NCBI GenBank assembly: GCA_964501905.1 | Contig: CAZCTW010000001.1 | Span: forward strand, 1-64,000 | From: B69-G16 sp964501905 | GTDB taxonomy: Archaea; Thermoproteota; Thermoprotei; Thermofilales; B69-G16 | Direction of reading: 5' to 3' | Length of the DNA: 64,000 nt | Shown here: positions 34,655-43,437 of the stretch, piece after piece | How positions within the stretch are numbered: the first letter of the stretch is position 1 | Layout: every line of letters starts with the position of its first letter | Made by a program: the position numbers and the translations under genes | Notes under the pieces: model-generated | Told to the model about the DNA's origin: nothing | The model's database searches: none | What the model saw: the letters and a program-made list of their open reading frames with translations, nothing else

Positions 34655-36205
34655 GTGGAAAAGATAGTAGTGCTCGATTTTGGATCCCAGTACACCCACC
34701 TTATAGCTAGAAGGATTAGAGAGTTGAAAGTCTACAGCGAGATACTGCCTTTTAACGCTTCTCTCGAAGAAGTTAAATCCGGCGACGTCAAGGGAATAAT
34801 CCTCTCAGGAGGCCCCGACAGCGTGTACTATCCCTCAGCCCCCAAGCTCAGGAAAGAAGTGAAAGAATGGATTCTTAAAGGAGAAATTCCAGTGCTTGGG
34901 ATATGCTACGGCCACCAGCTACTAGCCTATATGCTAGGCGGCAGAGTGGAGCGCGGGGAGAGAGGAGAATACGGGCGCGCGGAGATAGAAGTTCTCGATG
35001 AGGACGAACTGTTTAGAGGTCTTCCCCGCAGGCAGATAGTATGGATGTCTCACGGAGACTCGGTGTCGGAGATTCCTCCCGGAGCCGAAGTGCTGGCTAG
35101 ATCCGAGGATATGCTTGTAGCCGCTTTTAAACTGGGTAGGCTCTACGGTGTCCAGTTTCACCCAGAGGTAAAGCATACCGAGCATGGAAAGGCTATTTTG
35201 GGGAATTTCCTGTTCGAAATTTGCCGTTGCAGCGGCTCGTGGGAAGTCGAGGATTTAGTAGGGGGGATAGTCGAGGAGATTAGGAGAAAGGCGCCAGAAG
35301 GCAACGTGCTGATGGCTGTGAGTGGAGGCGTTGACTCCACGACTTCAGCCTGCCTCATTAAGGAGGCTCTAGGAGCCGATAGGGTTCACCTAGTAGTTAT
35401 CGACACGGGGTTTTTAAGAGAAGGAGAAGCTGAGAAAGCGGTTGAGCTCTATAAGAAGCTCGGGTTTAAGTACGTACACCTCGTCGATGCTAGGGAGAAG
35501 TTTCTATCGGCGTTAAGGGGGGTAACAGATCCTGAGGAGAAGAGAAGAATCATCTCACAGTTGTACTTCGAGGTTTTAGAGGAGAAAGCCCGGGAGCTCG
35601 CCGAGAAGTACGGCGAGTTTAGGTATTTAGGCCAGGGCACTATATACCCGGATAGAGTTGAGAGCGGAGCTACTAGTAGTAAAACGGCTAGGATTAAAAG
35701 CCACCACAACGTAGTCTACGCTCACTTGTCAAAGCTGACGAAGCTCGAGCCTCTCAAAAATCTGTACAAGGACGAGGTTAGGAAGATAGCTAGGTTAGTG
35801 GGGGCGCCCGAGGAGGTAGTATCTCGGCACCCGTTTCCTGGTCCTGGGTTGGCGATTAGAGTTTTGGGAGAAGTAACGGAGGAGAAATTAGAGATTCTGC
35901 GGAGAGCAGATAGAATAGTCGAGGAGGAGCTCCGGAAGGCGGGCATATATGAGAAACTCTGGCAGGCTTTTCCCGTCTTGCTGCCGGTGAGGACTGTGGG
36001 GGTAATGGGCGACGAGAGGACTTATAGGTACGCGGTGGCTATAAGAGCCGTAGTGAGCGAAGACGCTATGACTGCAGAGTTCGCTAAACTTCCCTGGGAT
36101 TTATTGGAGAGAATAAGCTCAAGAATAGTTAACGAGGTTAGGGAAATCAACAGGGTGCTCTACGACATTACAAACAAACCGCCAGCGACCATAGAGTTTG
36201 AGTAG
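34655..36205 (+). CDS. guaA: GMP synthase (fused glutamine amidotransferase and ATP-PPase)
   Basis: I choose GTG 34655 as start, giving VEKIVVLDFGSQYTHLIARR and about 516 residues; a longer frame from 34601 would overlap the previous gene by 50 bases. The enzyme aminates XMP to GMP with glutamine and ATP. The N-terminal class I amidotransferase has GICYGHQLLAYMLGG (Cys84) and QFHPEVKHTEHG. The ATP-pyrophosphatase has the P-loop SGGVDSTTSA, and the C-terminal dimer domain ends ITNKPPATIEFE. Many archaea have these as two separate subunits; here they are fused. It is the last gene of the gua operon. Confidence 0.95.
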   Translation: MEKIVVLDFGSQYTHLIARRIRELKVYSEILPFNASLEEVKSGDVKGIILSGGPDSVYYPSAPKLRKEVKEWILKGEIPVLGICYGHQLLAYMLGGRVERGERGEYGRAEIEVLDEDELFRGLPRRQIVWMSHGDSVSEIPPGAEVLARSEDMLVAAFKLGRLYGVQFHPEVKHTEHGKAILGNFLFEICRCSGSWEVEDLVGGIVEEIRRKAPEGNVLMAVSGGVDSTTSACLIKEALGADRVHLVVIDTGFLREGEAEKAVELYKKLGFKYVHLVDAREKFLSALRGVTDPEEKRRIISQLYFEVLEEKARELAEKYGEFRYLGQGTIYPDRVESGATSSKTARIKSHHNVVYAHLSKLTKLEPLKNLYKDEVRKIARLVGAPEEVVSRHPFPGPGLAIRVLGEVTEEKLEILRRADRIVEEELRKAGIYEKLWQAFPVLLPVRTVGVMGDERTYRYAVAIRAVVSEDAMTAEFAKLPWDLLERISSRIVNEVREINRVLYDITNKPPATIEFE

Positions 36206-37039
36206 CTACGCTATTAGCGCTGTTAAGGCTAGGGTGGCTAGCGAAAACGCCGATACCAGCGCGTCGGCCGCCGATACCCTATACTCGTCCATGTACGTCC
36301 TGCCCGTCCTCTTTTTAAAGCCCCTAGCTTCTAGGACTATTGTGAGCCTCTTAACCACGGCTAGGCTGTTAACTACGAGGGCAAAGAGGAGTTCTTTGTA
36401 AGCCTTTATCCTATCTAGAACCCCCCCTTCTTCCAGCTTTACCTGTCCACGCGCCTTCATAGCCGCCAGCAACCTGTAAAACTCAGAGTACAATGTTGGT
36501 ATAAATCGAAAGGCTAGAGAAGCCATTAGAGAGAACTGCGGTGGAACTTTGAGAAAGTCAAAGGCGTAAGATAGGTCCCTAGCCGGAGTCGTAAATATTA
36601 TCAGCATGAAACTGAGCATGGTAATCGCTAACCTTAAAGCCGCGCCTATCCCCCTGTACACCCTCTCCTTGATAAATGGAGTTTCAAAGCCGAAGATTGA
36701 TAGAGTCTCTGGGTTCCTCACTTTTTCTATATCGGCGAAGAGTCCGTTGAACACTATAAGCATTACGATGCCCATCACTAGAGAAGTCATCACGACTTTA
36801 TCCTTAAGAATCGGCGATTTATGGGGTTTTGCCAGTAGGAACATCGCCGCTACGTAGGCGAAAGGTATCAGCAAAGCTTCCGGCTTTAAGGTCAGCATAG
36901 ACGCTAAAGTTACGGACGCTAGCCAGAGGAGTTTAACTCTAGGATCTAGCTTGTGGACGAGGGTATTCCGGTAGTAGTCGAACCTCAAGCCTCCCGCCCC
37001 CTCACACGTACTCGAGACGTCTCTGGAGGATTTTTCCAA
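36206..37039 (-). CDS. ecfT: ECF transporter T component (EcfT)
   Basis: This 277-residue protein has a conserved N-terminal YRNTLVHKLDPRVKLLWLAS entry helix. Membrane helices follow, then the cytoplasmic coupling helices with A-x-x-x-R/K-G motifs: AAMKARGQVKLEEGG and KRLTIVLEARGFKKRTG. These motifs bind the two ATPase domains. The ATG at 37039 overlaps the ATPase gene by 38 bases; a TTG at 36988 after GGGAGGC is a reasonable alternative start. It is the last gene of an S-A-T operon. Confidence 0.88.
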   Translation of the reverse strand: MEKSSRDVSSTCEGAGGLRFDYYRNTLVHKLDPRVKLLWLASVTLASMLTLKPEALLIPFAYVAAMFLLAKPHKSPILKDKVVMTSLVMGIVMLIVFNGLFADIEKVRNPETLSIFGFETPFIKERVYRGIGAALRLAITMLSFMLIIFTTPARDLSYAFDFLKVPPQFSLMASLAFRFIPTLYSEFYRLLAAMKARGQVKLEEGGVLDRIKAYKELLFALVVNSLAVVKRLTIVLEARGFKKRTGRTYMDEYRVSAADALVSAFSLATLALTALIA

Positions 37040-38507
37040 TTTCCGCCTTGGATGCGTCGACCTCTGCGACTATCGAGCCTTCTTTCATCAGGAGTATCCT
37101 ATCGGAATAATTAGCTGCTAGGTAAGGATCGTGGGTAATCATCACGACCGTGCGCTCCTCCGCAGTAAGGGATTTGAGCACGTCGAGAACTTCGGAGGCT
37201 TCGACGCGGGTCATCCCGGTCAACGGCTCATCGAGTATTATTACCTCGCACCCCGTAGCTAGAACCGAGACTATCATAAGCCTCTTTAATTCACCCATGC
37301 TTAGTTCCTCGGGTATGTTCGAAAGCTTATCCGCGAGCTTAAACATCCGAGCGTAGCGCATAACTTTTTCTTCAGCTTCGCGCTCGGATTTGCCCATGGC
37401 TCTGAGAGAGTAGGCTATTTCGTCGAACACACTATCGTTAAAGATCTGGTGGTTGGGAAACTGGAAGACGTAGCCGACGGCCCAGGCAAGTCTAGACGGC
37501 TTTAACTTCCTAGTATCTACTCCGAAAACTTTTACTACGCCGCTGGAAGGCTTGAGCAAGCCGTTCATGTGCTTGGCTAGAGTCGTTTTACCGCTCCCGT
37601 TTGGCCCCATTATAGAGACGAATTCCCCCTTCCTGATCTCCAAGTTGACGTTCCTTAGAGCTTGAGTGCCGTCCGGGTAGGTGTAGCTTACGTTCTCGAA
37701 TTTAACCACTTTCTCCGCAGATCTCCTGGCTCTGAAGCGAGGTCTAGGCGGCGCGGCTTCCGAGTTCCAAGGCGGGTCTATTCTAAGCTTCTCGAATATT
37801 CCTGGGCTTTCCTCTAAGTGGTCAGGCGGCCCAAAGTAGGCTACGCGGCCGCGGTCCATGAGTACTACCGTGTTAACGTGCTCCCAAACTTCCCATAGTT
37901 TATGGTCGATTAATACTATAGTCACTTCATGCTCTCTGTTAAGCTCGTAGAGGATTTTGTAAACCATTCTGCTTGACTCCGGGTCTAAATTGCTCGTCGG
38001 GTCGTCTAAGACTAGTATCTCCGGCTTGAGCGCGAGAGCGGCCGCTATCACTACCTTCTGTTTCTCGCCTCCCGAAAGCTCTAGCGGAGATTTCTCGGCT
38101 AAACCGCTTAAGCCCATGAGCTCTAAAACCTCCTCTACTCTCTCGACTATATGCTCCCTGGGCAGACCTGCGTTCTCCAAGGGCAAGCCTACTTCATACT
38201 TAACCTTGAACTCTATCAGTTGGGAATCAGGGTCTTGCATTACGAAGCCGGCGATCCCGGCTATCTCGCTTATCGAAGACTCGGCGACTTCCCTGCCTCC
38301 CACCTTCACGCTCCCCTCGCACTCACCCGTGTAGAGATGGGGGATTACTCCAACTATAGAGTAAGCTAACGTGCTCTTGCCGCTCGAGGAAGGACCCGCT
38401 ACTAGGACATAGTCCCCCTTCTCTACTTCTAAATTCACGTTTTTTAAAGCCCAGGAGTTAGAACCTGAATATCTGAAAGAAAAATTAGAGATTTTTATGA
38501 GAGGCAT
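37002..38507 (-). CDS. ecfA: ECF transporter ATPase, two ABC domains fused
   Basis: This 501-residue protein holds two complete ABC cassettes. The first has Walker A GPSSSGKSTLA, signature LSGGEKQK and Walker B EILVLDDPTSNLDP. The second (from about residue 270) has GPNGSGKTTLA, MGELKR as a changed signature and EVIILDEPLTGM. The fused form replaces the usual EcfA-EcfA' heterodimer and energises uptake of a vitamin or metal. The second signature, SMGELKRL in place of LSGGQ, suggests one weaker ATP site. It overlaps the S-component gene by 23 bases and ecfT by 38. Confidence 0.92.
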   Translation of the reverse strand: MPLIKISNFSFRYSGSNSWALKNVNLEVEKGDYVLVAGPSSSGKSTLAYSIVGVIPHLYTGECEGSVKVGGREVAESSISEIAGIAGFVMQDPDSQLIEFKVKYEVGLPLENAGLPREHIVERVEEVLELMGLSGLAEKSPLELSGGEKQKVVIAAALALKPEILVLDDPTSNLDPESSRMVYKILYELNREHEVTIVLIDHKLWEVWEHVNTVVLMDRGRVAYFGPPDHLEESPGIFEKLRIDPPWNSEAAPPRPRFRARRSAEKVVKFENVSYTYPDGTQALRNVNLEIRKGEFVSIMGPNGSGKTTLAKHMNGLLKPSSGVVKVFGVDTRKLKPSRLAWAVGYVFQFPNHQIFNDSVFDEIAYSLRAMGKSEREAEEKVMRYARMFKLADKLSNIPEELSMGELKRLMIVSVLATGCEVIILDEPLTGMTRVEASEVLDVLKSLTAEERTVVMITHDPYLAANYSDRILLMKEGSIVAEVDASKAEIGKILQRRLEYV

Positions 38508-39258
38508 ACTCTACCTCCGCGACTAGTTTTTTTACCCTCCTACTAGTCGCTATGCTCGCCGCTATCCAAGCAGCCACGAAGTCCTGCACTAGATCCTTTG
38601 CCAGTACGAACCATGTGGGTATCCAAGGGTAGCCTTGGAGCAAGTATAGAACAAAAGCATCGTAGGGCACGTAAGCGATAGCCCCCATGCATCCGGCTAG
38701 TGTGAAAAATGTTGTCTCGTTTAAGTTCTTCCTGGCGATCGCCAGCATGACGACGGCTAAGATTAGGCCCGATGCTAGCGCGGCCAACGGCAGCCCAAGG
38801 GTTTCCTGAGGAGAGATTTCGTAGACTCTGCCGGATTGGGCGAGTAGCTGAGATAGTAGCTCGTTGAAATCCCCGCTGGATAGTATGAGGTCTACCCACC
38901 AGGCTAGGAAAAAGCCTCCAGCGAAGAAGAAAAGCGGCGCGGCTCTCTTAGCTACGTCTAGCTTTTTAGCCATATAGCCGGCAACTCCGCCTTGAATAGC
39001 CGTGTAGACGACGTAGGCTAAGTGTCCATATTGGAGAGCCTGCACGATCCCGCCGATTAAACCCGTCACCGCCCCCAGTAGAGGACCTTTGAGGAAGGCT
39101 ACGAGGAGAATCGGTACGCCGGTCATACTGAACTTGATGTTCCAGGGGCCGGGAATAGCTAGGTAGCCGAGAACATTTGAGAGAGCAGCCATAACTCCTA
39201 CGAGGGCAATGTCGTAGGTTGAGAATTCGCTTCCCTTTTGACCTAGACCTGTAGGCAA
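38485..39258 (-). CDS. ECF transporter S component, substrate unknown
   Basis: This 257-residue protein begins with a polar tail, then TYDIALVGVMAALSNVLGYL, the docking helix with A-x-x-x-A. IKFSMTGVPILLVAFLKGPL and GLIGGIVQALQYGHLAYVV follow. About six to seven helices are seen with a periplasmic loop in the middle. This type (DUF6580/thiamine-like fold) is larger than riboflavin RibU or biotin BioY, and I cannot name the ligand. It leads the operon S-A-T, so the three proteins form one transporter. Confidence 0.8.
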   Translation of the reverse strand: MPTGLGQKGSEFSTYDIALVGVMAALSNVLGYLAIPGPWNIKFSMTGVPILLVAFLKGPLLGAVTGLIGGIVQALQYGHLAYVVYTAIQGGVAGYMAKKLDVAKRAAPLFFFAGGFFLAWWVDLILSSGDFNELLSQLLAQSGRVYEISPQETLGLPLAALASGLILAVVMLAIARKNLNETTFFTLAGCMGAIAYVPYDAFVLYLLQGYPWIPTWFVLAKDLVQDFVAAWIAASIATSRRVKKLVAEVEYASHKNL

Positions 39259-39357
39259 GTGCCCTTTAAGGGGAGGATATAGCTTCTTTATAAAGTTTAC
39301 ATTAAGGAGACCGAAACTATTTGAGTACTAGATCAATTTTAAAGGTGGTGGTTCGGA

Positions 39358-39991
39358 GTGGCCTATGCCGAAATAGTAAAGATGTACGAGGGCGAGAAGT
39401 TAGTATACTATATCAACGGAGTTAAAAATAGATATAACGCCGCTTCGATTAAAGTTAGAAAGGGAGAACTTTTCAAGGTAGTCACTGGCGGAGGACAGGT
39501 TTCAGACCTCCTACTCTTCACCCTGGAAAATCTAAGCGAATACTTCGATCAGGGATTGACTAGAGACCAGCTGGTTGAAACGCGGCAAAACAGCTGGCTG
39601 AATTTCACGTTAATCAGCAACTACGGGCGGCCTCTGGCGGAAATAATAGACTACACATACGAATACCACGATTTGCTGCTGCCGGGCTGCCGCAGAGAAA
39701 TGTATAGGAACGTCTACGGGATCAATAGACTCGGCTGTAGAGACGGCTTCTCTCATGTACTCAAAATACCTCGGCACGCTATACCTAAGCCATTCAACCT
39801 TTTCATGAAGACTAGTCCGCTATCTCGACGGCTTTTACAGAATAGAGATAGAGCCCAGTACTGCGAGAGAAGGCGACTACGTAGAGTTTAAAGCGCTAGA
39901 AGACCTGCTGGTGGTTTTTACAGCCTGTCCTGACGATTACAAAGCTAATAGCAAAAAGGAAAGTTATATAAGGTGTGAAATGACCAGGTAA
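39358..39991 (+). pseudogene. DUF1989 (urea carboxylase-associated type) gene, frameshifted
   Basis: GTG 39358 starts a frame with FKVVTGGGQVSDLLLFTLEN and the DUF1989 hallmarks YEYHDLLLPGCRREMYRNVYG and PKPFNLFMKT. It then runs out of frame near 39815-39822. The frame one base away continues LDGFYRIEIEPSTAREGDYV and LLVVFTACPDDYKANSKKES to TAA 39989-39991. The joined product (about 211 residues) has the normal family length. The shift is not at a homopolymer, so it may be a real mutation. The family is linked to urea/amide and glycine-like amine metabolism. It diverges from the ECF operon. Confidence 0.82.
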
Positions 39992-40001
39992 GCTTCAGAA
40001 A

Positions 40002-40010
40002 ATTTATTAT
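40002..40010 (+). promoter_or_regulatory. Box A (TATA) of tRNA-His
   Basis: TTTATTATT lies 26-34 bases before the tRNA 5' end, the normal archaeal spacing. A T-run after the tRNA (TTTTTC near 40115) can end transcription. Confidence 0.4.
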
Positions 40011-40035
40011 TAACCATTGATTCTAGAATTCTGGA

Positions 40036-40109
40036 GGTCCGGGTGGTGTAGCGGTTAACACATCGGCCTGTGGAGCCGAAGATCCCGGGTTCGAATCCCG
40101 GCCCGGACC
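40036..40109 (+). tRNA. tRNA-His (GTG)
   Basis: A cloverleaf folds with acceptor stem GTCCGGG/CCCGGAC, D arm with AGCGGTTAA and an anticodon loop CTGTGGA giving anticodon GTG. The T arm is CCGGGTTCGAATCCCGG. A G at 40036 pairs with the discriminator C at 40109, the G-1:C73 pair that identifies tRNA-His; here G-1 is encoded in the gene. The 3' CCA is not encoded. No intron is present. Confidence 0.95.
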
Positions 40110-40220
40110 CTGTAGTTTTTCTTAAAATTCTAATATGCGGAGCTTGATTCTTGAAGGCTAATGCTTTCCATATTGGGACTCTTTCAAATATTATTAAACC
40201 GGTACTGTATAGTTTACTAT

Positions 40221-40920
40221 ATGTCCGTCTTTGAGGATTACATTAGGAATATCGATTTTCGAGAACTTTTATGTGGTTTCGACGCGTCGTATATCGAGGC
40301 TATTATAGAACAAATTAAATATTTTACCGAGAGGGAGGCGGAGAGAAGAGATCAGATAGTGCTAAGTTACTTTGGTGAAAGAAGCATAGAGCGTATTGTG
40401 GAGTCGGTAGTTAGATATCTATCGTCGCCGCCTAAGCTTAGAAGCGAAGCTAGGATACTGGATGTGGGTGCGGGATCGGAATTCTTTACGGTGAAAATAG
40501 CCGATAAGTTACGCCGCTATATGCCTAATGCATCTTTTTACGCTATGGATATTACGCCTTCTATGTTGCGAGTATTGAAGAGGAAAACGGGTAAGGTTAT
40601 TCCTTTTCTAGGGGTAGCCGAGGATATCGCCGGAGGTATTAAGTATGCTAGAAGGTATATGGAGATTCCCGAGAAGTTTGATGCTTTATTCTCCATCTTA
40701 ACATTGCATCATTGTATAGACGTAGAGTTTTGAAGAATTTCGGAGGAAATGGAGGATGTACACCTGGGCTTTAATCCATCGTTTATCGAGGAAAGTGCTG
40801 GGAAATTCTTCCCTTCTGTCCATATAGAGAGGATGCCGGGTATCTGCTGTGAATGTTTCGGCAGGTCGGCCGAGCTATTCGTGGCGTATTTGACATGCGA
40901 ATGGGATGCTGCTAGCAATC
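40221..40920 (+). pseudogene. Class I SAM methyltransferase, broken by stop and deletion
   Basis: From ATG 40221 the frame gives MSVFEDYIRNIDFRELLCGF, the SAM-binding motif ARILDVGAGSEFFTVKIADK, YAMDITPSMLRVL and DALFSILTLHHCIDVEF, then TGA at 40731. The same frame resumes RISEEMEDVHLGFNPSF and IERMPGICCECFGRSAELFV. The usual 25-30 residues between H-H-C and the E-E-M-x-D-V-H-L-G-F block are missing, so an internal deletion and a nonsense codon inactivate the gene. The methylated substrate is unknown. The C-terminal end runs into the neighbouring gene and is not definable. Confidence 0.7.
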
Positions 40921-40946
40921 GTAACCTAACACTTGCAGTACATGGT

Positions 40947-42287
40947 CTACTTCGGCTTTACCAGTTTGTAGAACTCTTCTATAGTCTTAACCAAGGTCCT
41001 ATAGCTGAATTCTATGTTTCTTATTGATATTCTCTCGTTTACCCCATGTATCATAGCTAGGAATTCTTTTAGAGGCAGGTCGCCTCTGATGGGGAAGAAG
41101 CCGTAGGCTACGCTCTCGAATTTCCACCTGAAATACCTAGAATCCGTGCCTCCCATCACCATGAAAGGCGTCGCTTTAGAGCCGGGGAGTAGCTCGTATA
41201 GAGCTTTCTCTATAGCCGTGTAGAGGGGGGTGTCGGCGGGGGATTCGCTGGGAGGCTCTCTCTGTAGGAATTCAAGCTCGTAGTCTAGGTCTTTGAGTAG
41301 CTGCCTTAAGTATTTTTTTATCCATTCTTCATCATAGCCGGGCAGGAGCCTACAGTCGACCGTGAGCTCGCATTCGGACGGCACGATATTCTCTTTTTCT
41401 CCACCTCTTATAACTGTCGGCGTGAGGGTATTCCTCAGCATAGCTTCTATGAATACTGCATGGCTTTTATCGGGTATCCTTTTTAAAGCATGGTCGGCGA
41501 TGTACGGGTTTAAGAGAAGCTTGGAAACCCACTTTTTCCCAACCATGTCGAGCAAGTTTTCTATAAATATCCTAGCGTGAGGAGTCACCTTAATAGGTGG
41601 TTTCGTAGACACTATCCTCTCGACACTCCTCGCGGCTTTTACCACAGCGTTATCGCCCGCTCCAGGCATAGACGCGTGGCCCGGCTTTCCCCTTAATTTA
41701 AGCTTAAACCAGTAAACTCCCTTCTCGGCCGTCTGTACGGTGAATAGGGGGCCTTTAGGAGTCGGTATCTCAAAGCCTCCGCCTTCGTTTATCACGTAAT
41801 CCGCTTTAATTAAGTCGGGCTTATTCTTGATTAACCAACCGACTCCCTTCGCGCCGCCTTTCTCCTCGTCTGCGGTTGCGGCGAAGATAAGGGTCCCCTT
41901 GATTCCCTCCCTCGAGGCCAAATCTGCAAAAGCGAAAAGCTCAACCGCTACCAATCCTTTACAGTCGATAGCGCCTCTGCCCCATATATAGCCGTTCTTT
42001 ATTAAACCGGAGAAGGGGTGGTGTTTCCACTTTGAAGGCTTAGCGGGCACTACGTCTAGATGAGAGAGGAGGAGTAGCGTGGGACCCGGCTCGCTTCCCT
42101 CAACTTTAGCTATGACATTTCCTCTCCCGGGCTCACTCTCTAGTACCTGCCCGCTAAAGCCTAGCTCAGATAATTTCTCCGCCACGAGCTTAGCGGCTTC
42201 GGTTTCGTTCCCCGGCGGATTCGTGGTGTCGATCTGCAATAATTGGGAGAGGAAGGAGACTATTTCGTCTGTTTTAAATTCGGGCAT
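40947..42287 (-). CDS. M20-family metallopeptidase (ArgE/DapE/ACY1-like)
   Basis: This 446-residue protein has QIDTTNPPGNETEAA at the N-terminus. LLSHLDVVPAKPSKWKHHPF holds the first metal His and Asp, GRGAIDCKGL the bridging Asp and TADEEKGGAKG the catalytic Glu pair. FMVMGGTDSRYFR holds a late motif of the family. Two zinc ions are bound. The lid domain lies at about residues 180-300. M20 enzymes remove acyl groups from amino acids or cut dipeptides; the substrate cannot be told. It has no signal peptide and stands alone. Confidence 0.85.
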   Translation of the reverse strand: MPEFKTDEIVSFLSQLLQIDTTNPPGNETEAAKLVAEKLSELGFSGQVLESEPGRGNVIAKVEGSEPGPTLLLLSHLDVVPAKPSKWKHHPFSGLIKNGYIWGRGAIDCKGLVAVELFAFADLASREGIKGTLIFAATADEEKGGAKGVGWLIKNKPDLIKADYVINEGGGFEIPTPKGPLFTVQTAEKGVYWFKLKLRGKPGHASMPGAGDNAVVKAARSVERIVSTKPPIKVTPHARIFIENLLDMVGKKWVSKLLLNPYIADHALKRIPDKSHAVFIEAMLRNTLTPTVIRGGEKENIVPSECELTVDCRLLPGYDEEWIKKYLRQLLKDLDYELEFLQREPPSESPADTPLYTAIEKALYELLPGSKATPFMVMGGTDSRYFRWKFESVAYGFFPIRGDLPLKEFLAMIHGVNERISIRNIEFSYRTLVKTIEEFYKLVKPK

Positions 42288-42330
42288 GATATAGCATTAT
42301 GGGCTGTTTAGATATAAGCTTCTCGACGAG

Positions 42331-43260
42331 CTATCTAGCGTAGGCTTCTAGGGCTTTAATTCTCTTCACTATGTTGGGGTGCGTGGAGAAGAATTCGACT
42401 ATACTCTCGAAAAGGCCTACCTCGCTGGATTTAAGCTCTTCGACTAGATGCTCAGCCTTGGATAACAGCTCTAAGTCCCTAATAGAGGAGTTAGGATCGT
42501 ATATGAATAGTGTTCTGAACTGGGAATACCTATTGACGTTTAACCCTTTTAGAGCTAGGCTTCCCGTAGCCACGGCTATTTTAGCCAGTGCTTTCTGGAG
42601 TTTTTTAGCTCCATCTTCCTGTATCAGCGCGCTGTGGGCGTCCGCGTAGTATTCTCTAAGCCTGCTTAATCCAAGCACGAAGAACTGGAGGAGATAGCCT
42701 AGGACTATCAACCCTAACCCCAGCAACCCTCTATTGCCTCTGTCGCTTCTAGAGTACGAGAAGATGTAGCCTAGGTAGAGTAGAAGGGCGGGAAGTAGGG
42801 AAGCGAACATCATTAATTGAACATCTCTATGCTTTAAATGCCCGATCTCGTGTCCTATAACCGCCGATATCTCATCCTCGTCTAGGATTTTCAGCAACCC
42901 CTGCGTCACGGCTATTCTATTGCCTGCTAAGGGTGAGCCGTAGGCGAAGGCGTTGGGTATGGGGAGTCTGGATATCATTAGCTTAGGAATTTTTATCCCG
43001 CTCTTAGCCGAGAGTTCCCTGAGAATTTCGTAGAGCTTCCCGTGTTCGTGAGGATTGGCTTCAGATATCCCGTAGAAGGCATCGATTAGATAGGGAGCGA
43101 ACATCCACTGAGCTAAGTTAACTAGGACTATTAGAGCGGCTGCGGCCATTAGGTCTGCGCCGAAGTAAATAGCTAGTCCTCCAACTATCAGCGTGGTAAC
43201 ACCTATGACTACCGCTAGCGTTCCGAGCATAGCTAGCCTTAACTTCCAGAGTGGAGACAC
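42331..43260 (-). CDS. htpX: HtpX-like M48 membrane metalloprotease
   Basis: This 309-residue protein has two N-terminal membrane spans (about 8-30, 35-55). A zinc site HEIGHLKH lies in DEISAVIGHEIGHLKHRDVQ, and the third ligand is the Glu in LREYYADAHSA. A second pair of membrane helices lies between these motifs. HtpX takes part in membrane-protein quality control, working from the cytoplasmic face. The C-terminal part (FFSTHPNIVKRIKALE) carries the T-H-P-x-x-x-x-R-I-x-x-L signature. It stands 43 bases upstream of the M20 gene on the same strand. Confidence 0.92.
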   Translation of the reverse strand: MSPLWKLRLAMLGTLAVVIGVTTLIVGGLAIYFGADLMAAAALIVLVNLAQWMFAPYLIDAFYGISEANPHEHGKLYEILRELSAKSGIKIPKLMISRLPIPNAFAYGSPLAGNRIAVTQGLLKILDEDEISAVIGHEIGHLKHRDVQLMMFASLLPALLLYLGYIFSYSRSDRGNRGLLGLGLIVLGYLLQFFVLGLSRLREYYADAHSALIQEDGAKKLQKALAKIAVATGSLALKGLNVNRYSQFRTLFIYDPNSSIRDLELLSKAEHLVEELKSSEVGLFESIVEFFSTHPNIVKRIKALEAYAR

Positions 43261-43437
43261 GCTCTATATCACCTTGAGATAGAAAGCGGGCGTGTGTAAT
43301 AAAAGTATTTCGAGTTTCTATAATTTTAATTTTGTAATGAAGTTATTAGGGTTGTGATTTAAGGTAGGCGTCTAGTTAGCAGATATGCGTTCAGTTAAGT
43401 ATTTTAACTCTGGTGTCTTATTTAAAGAGGGAACTCC

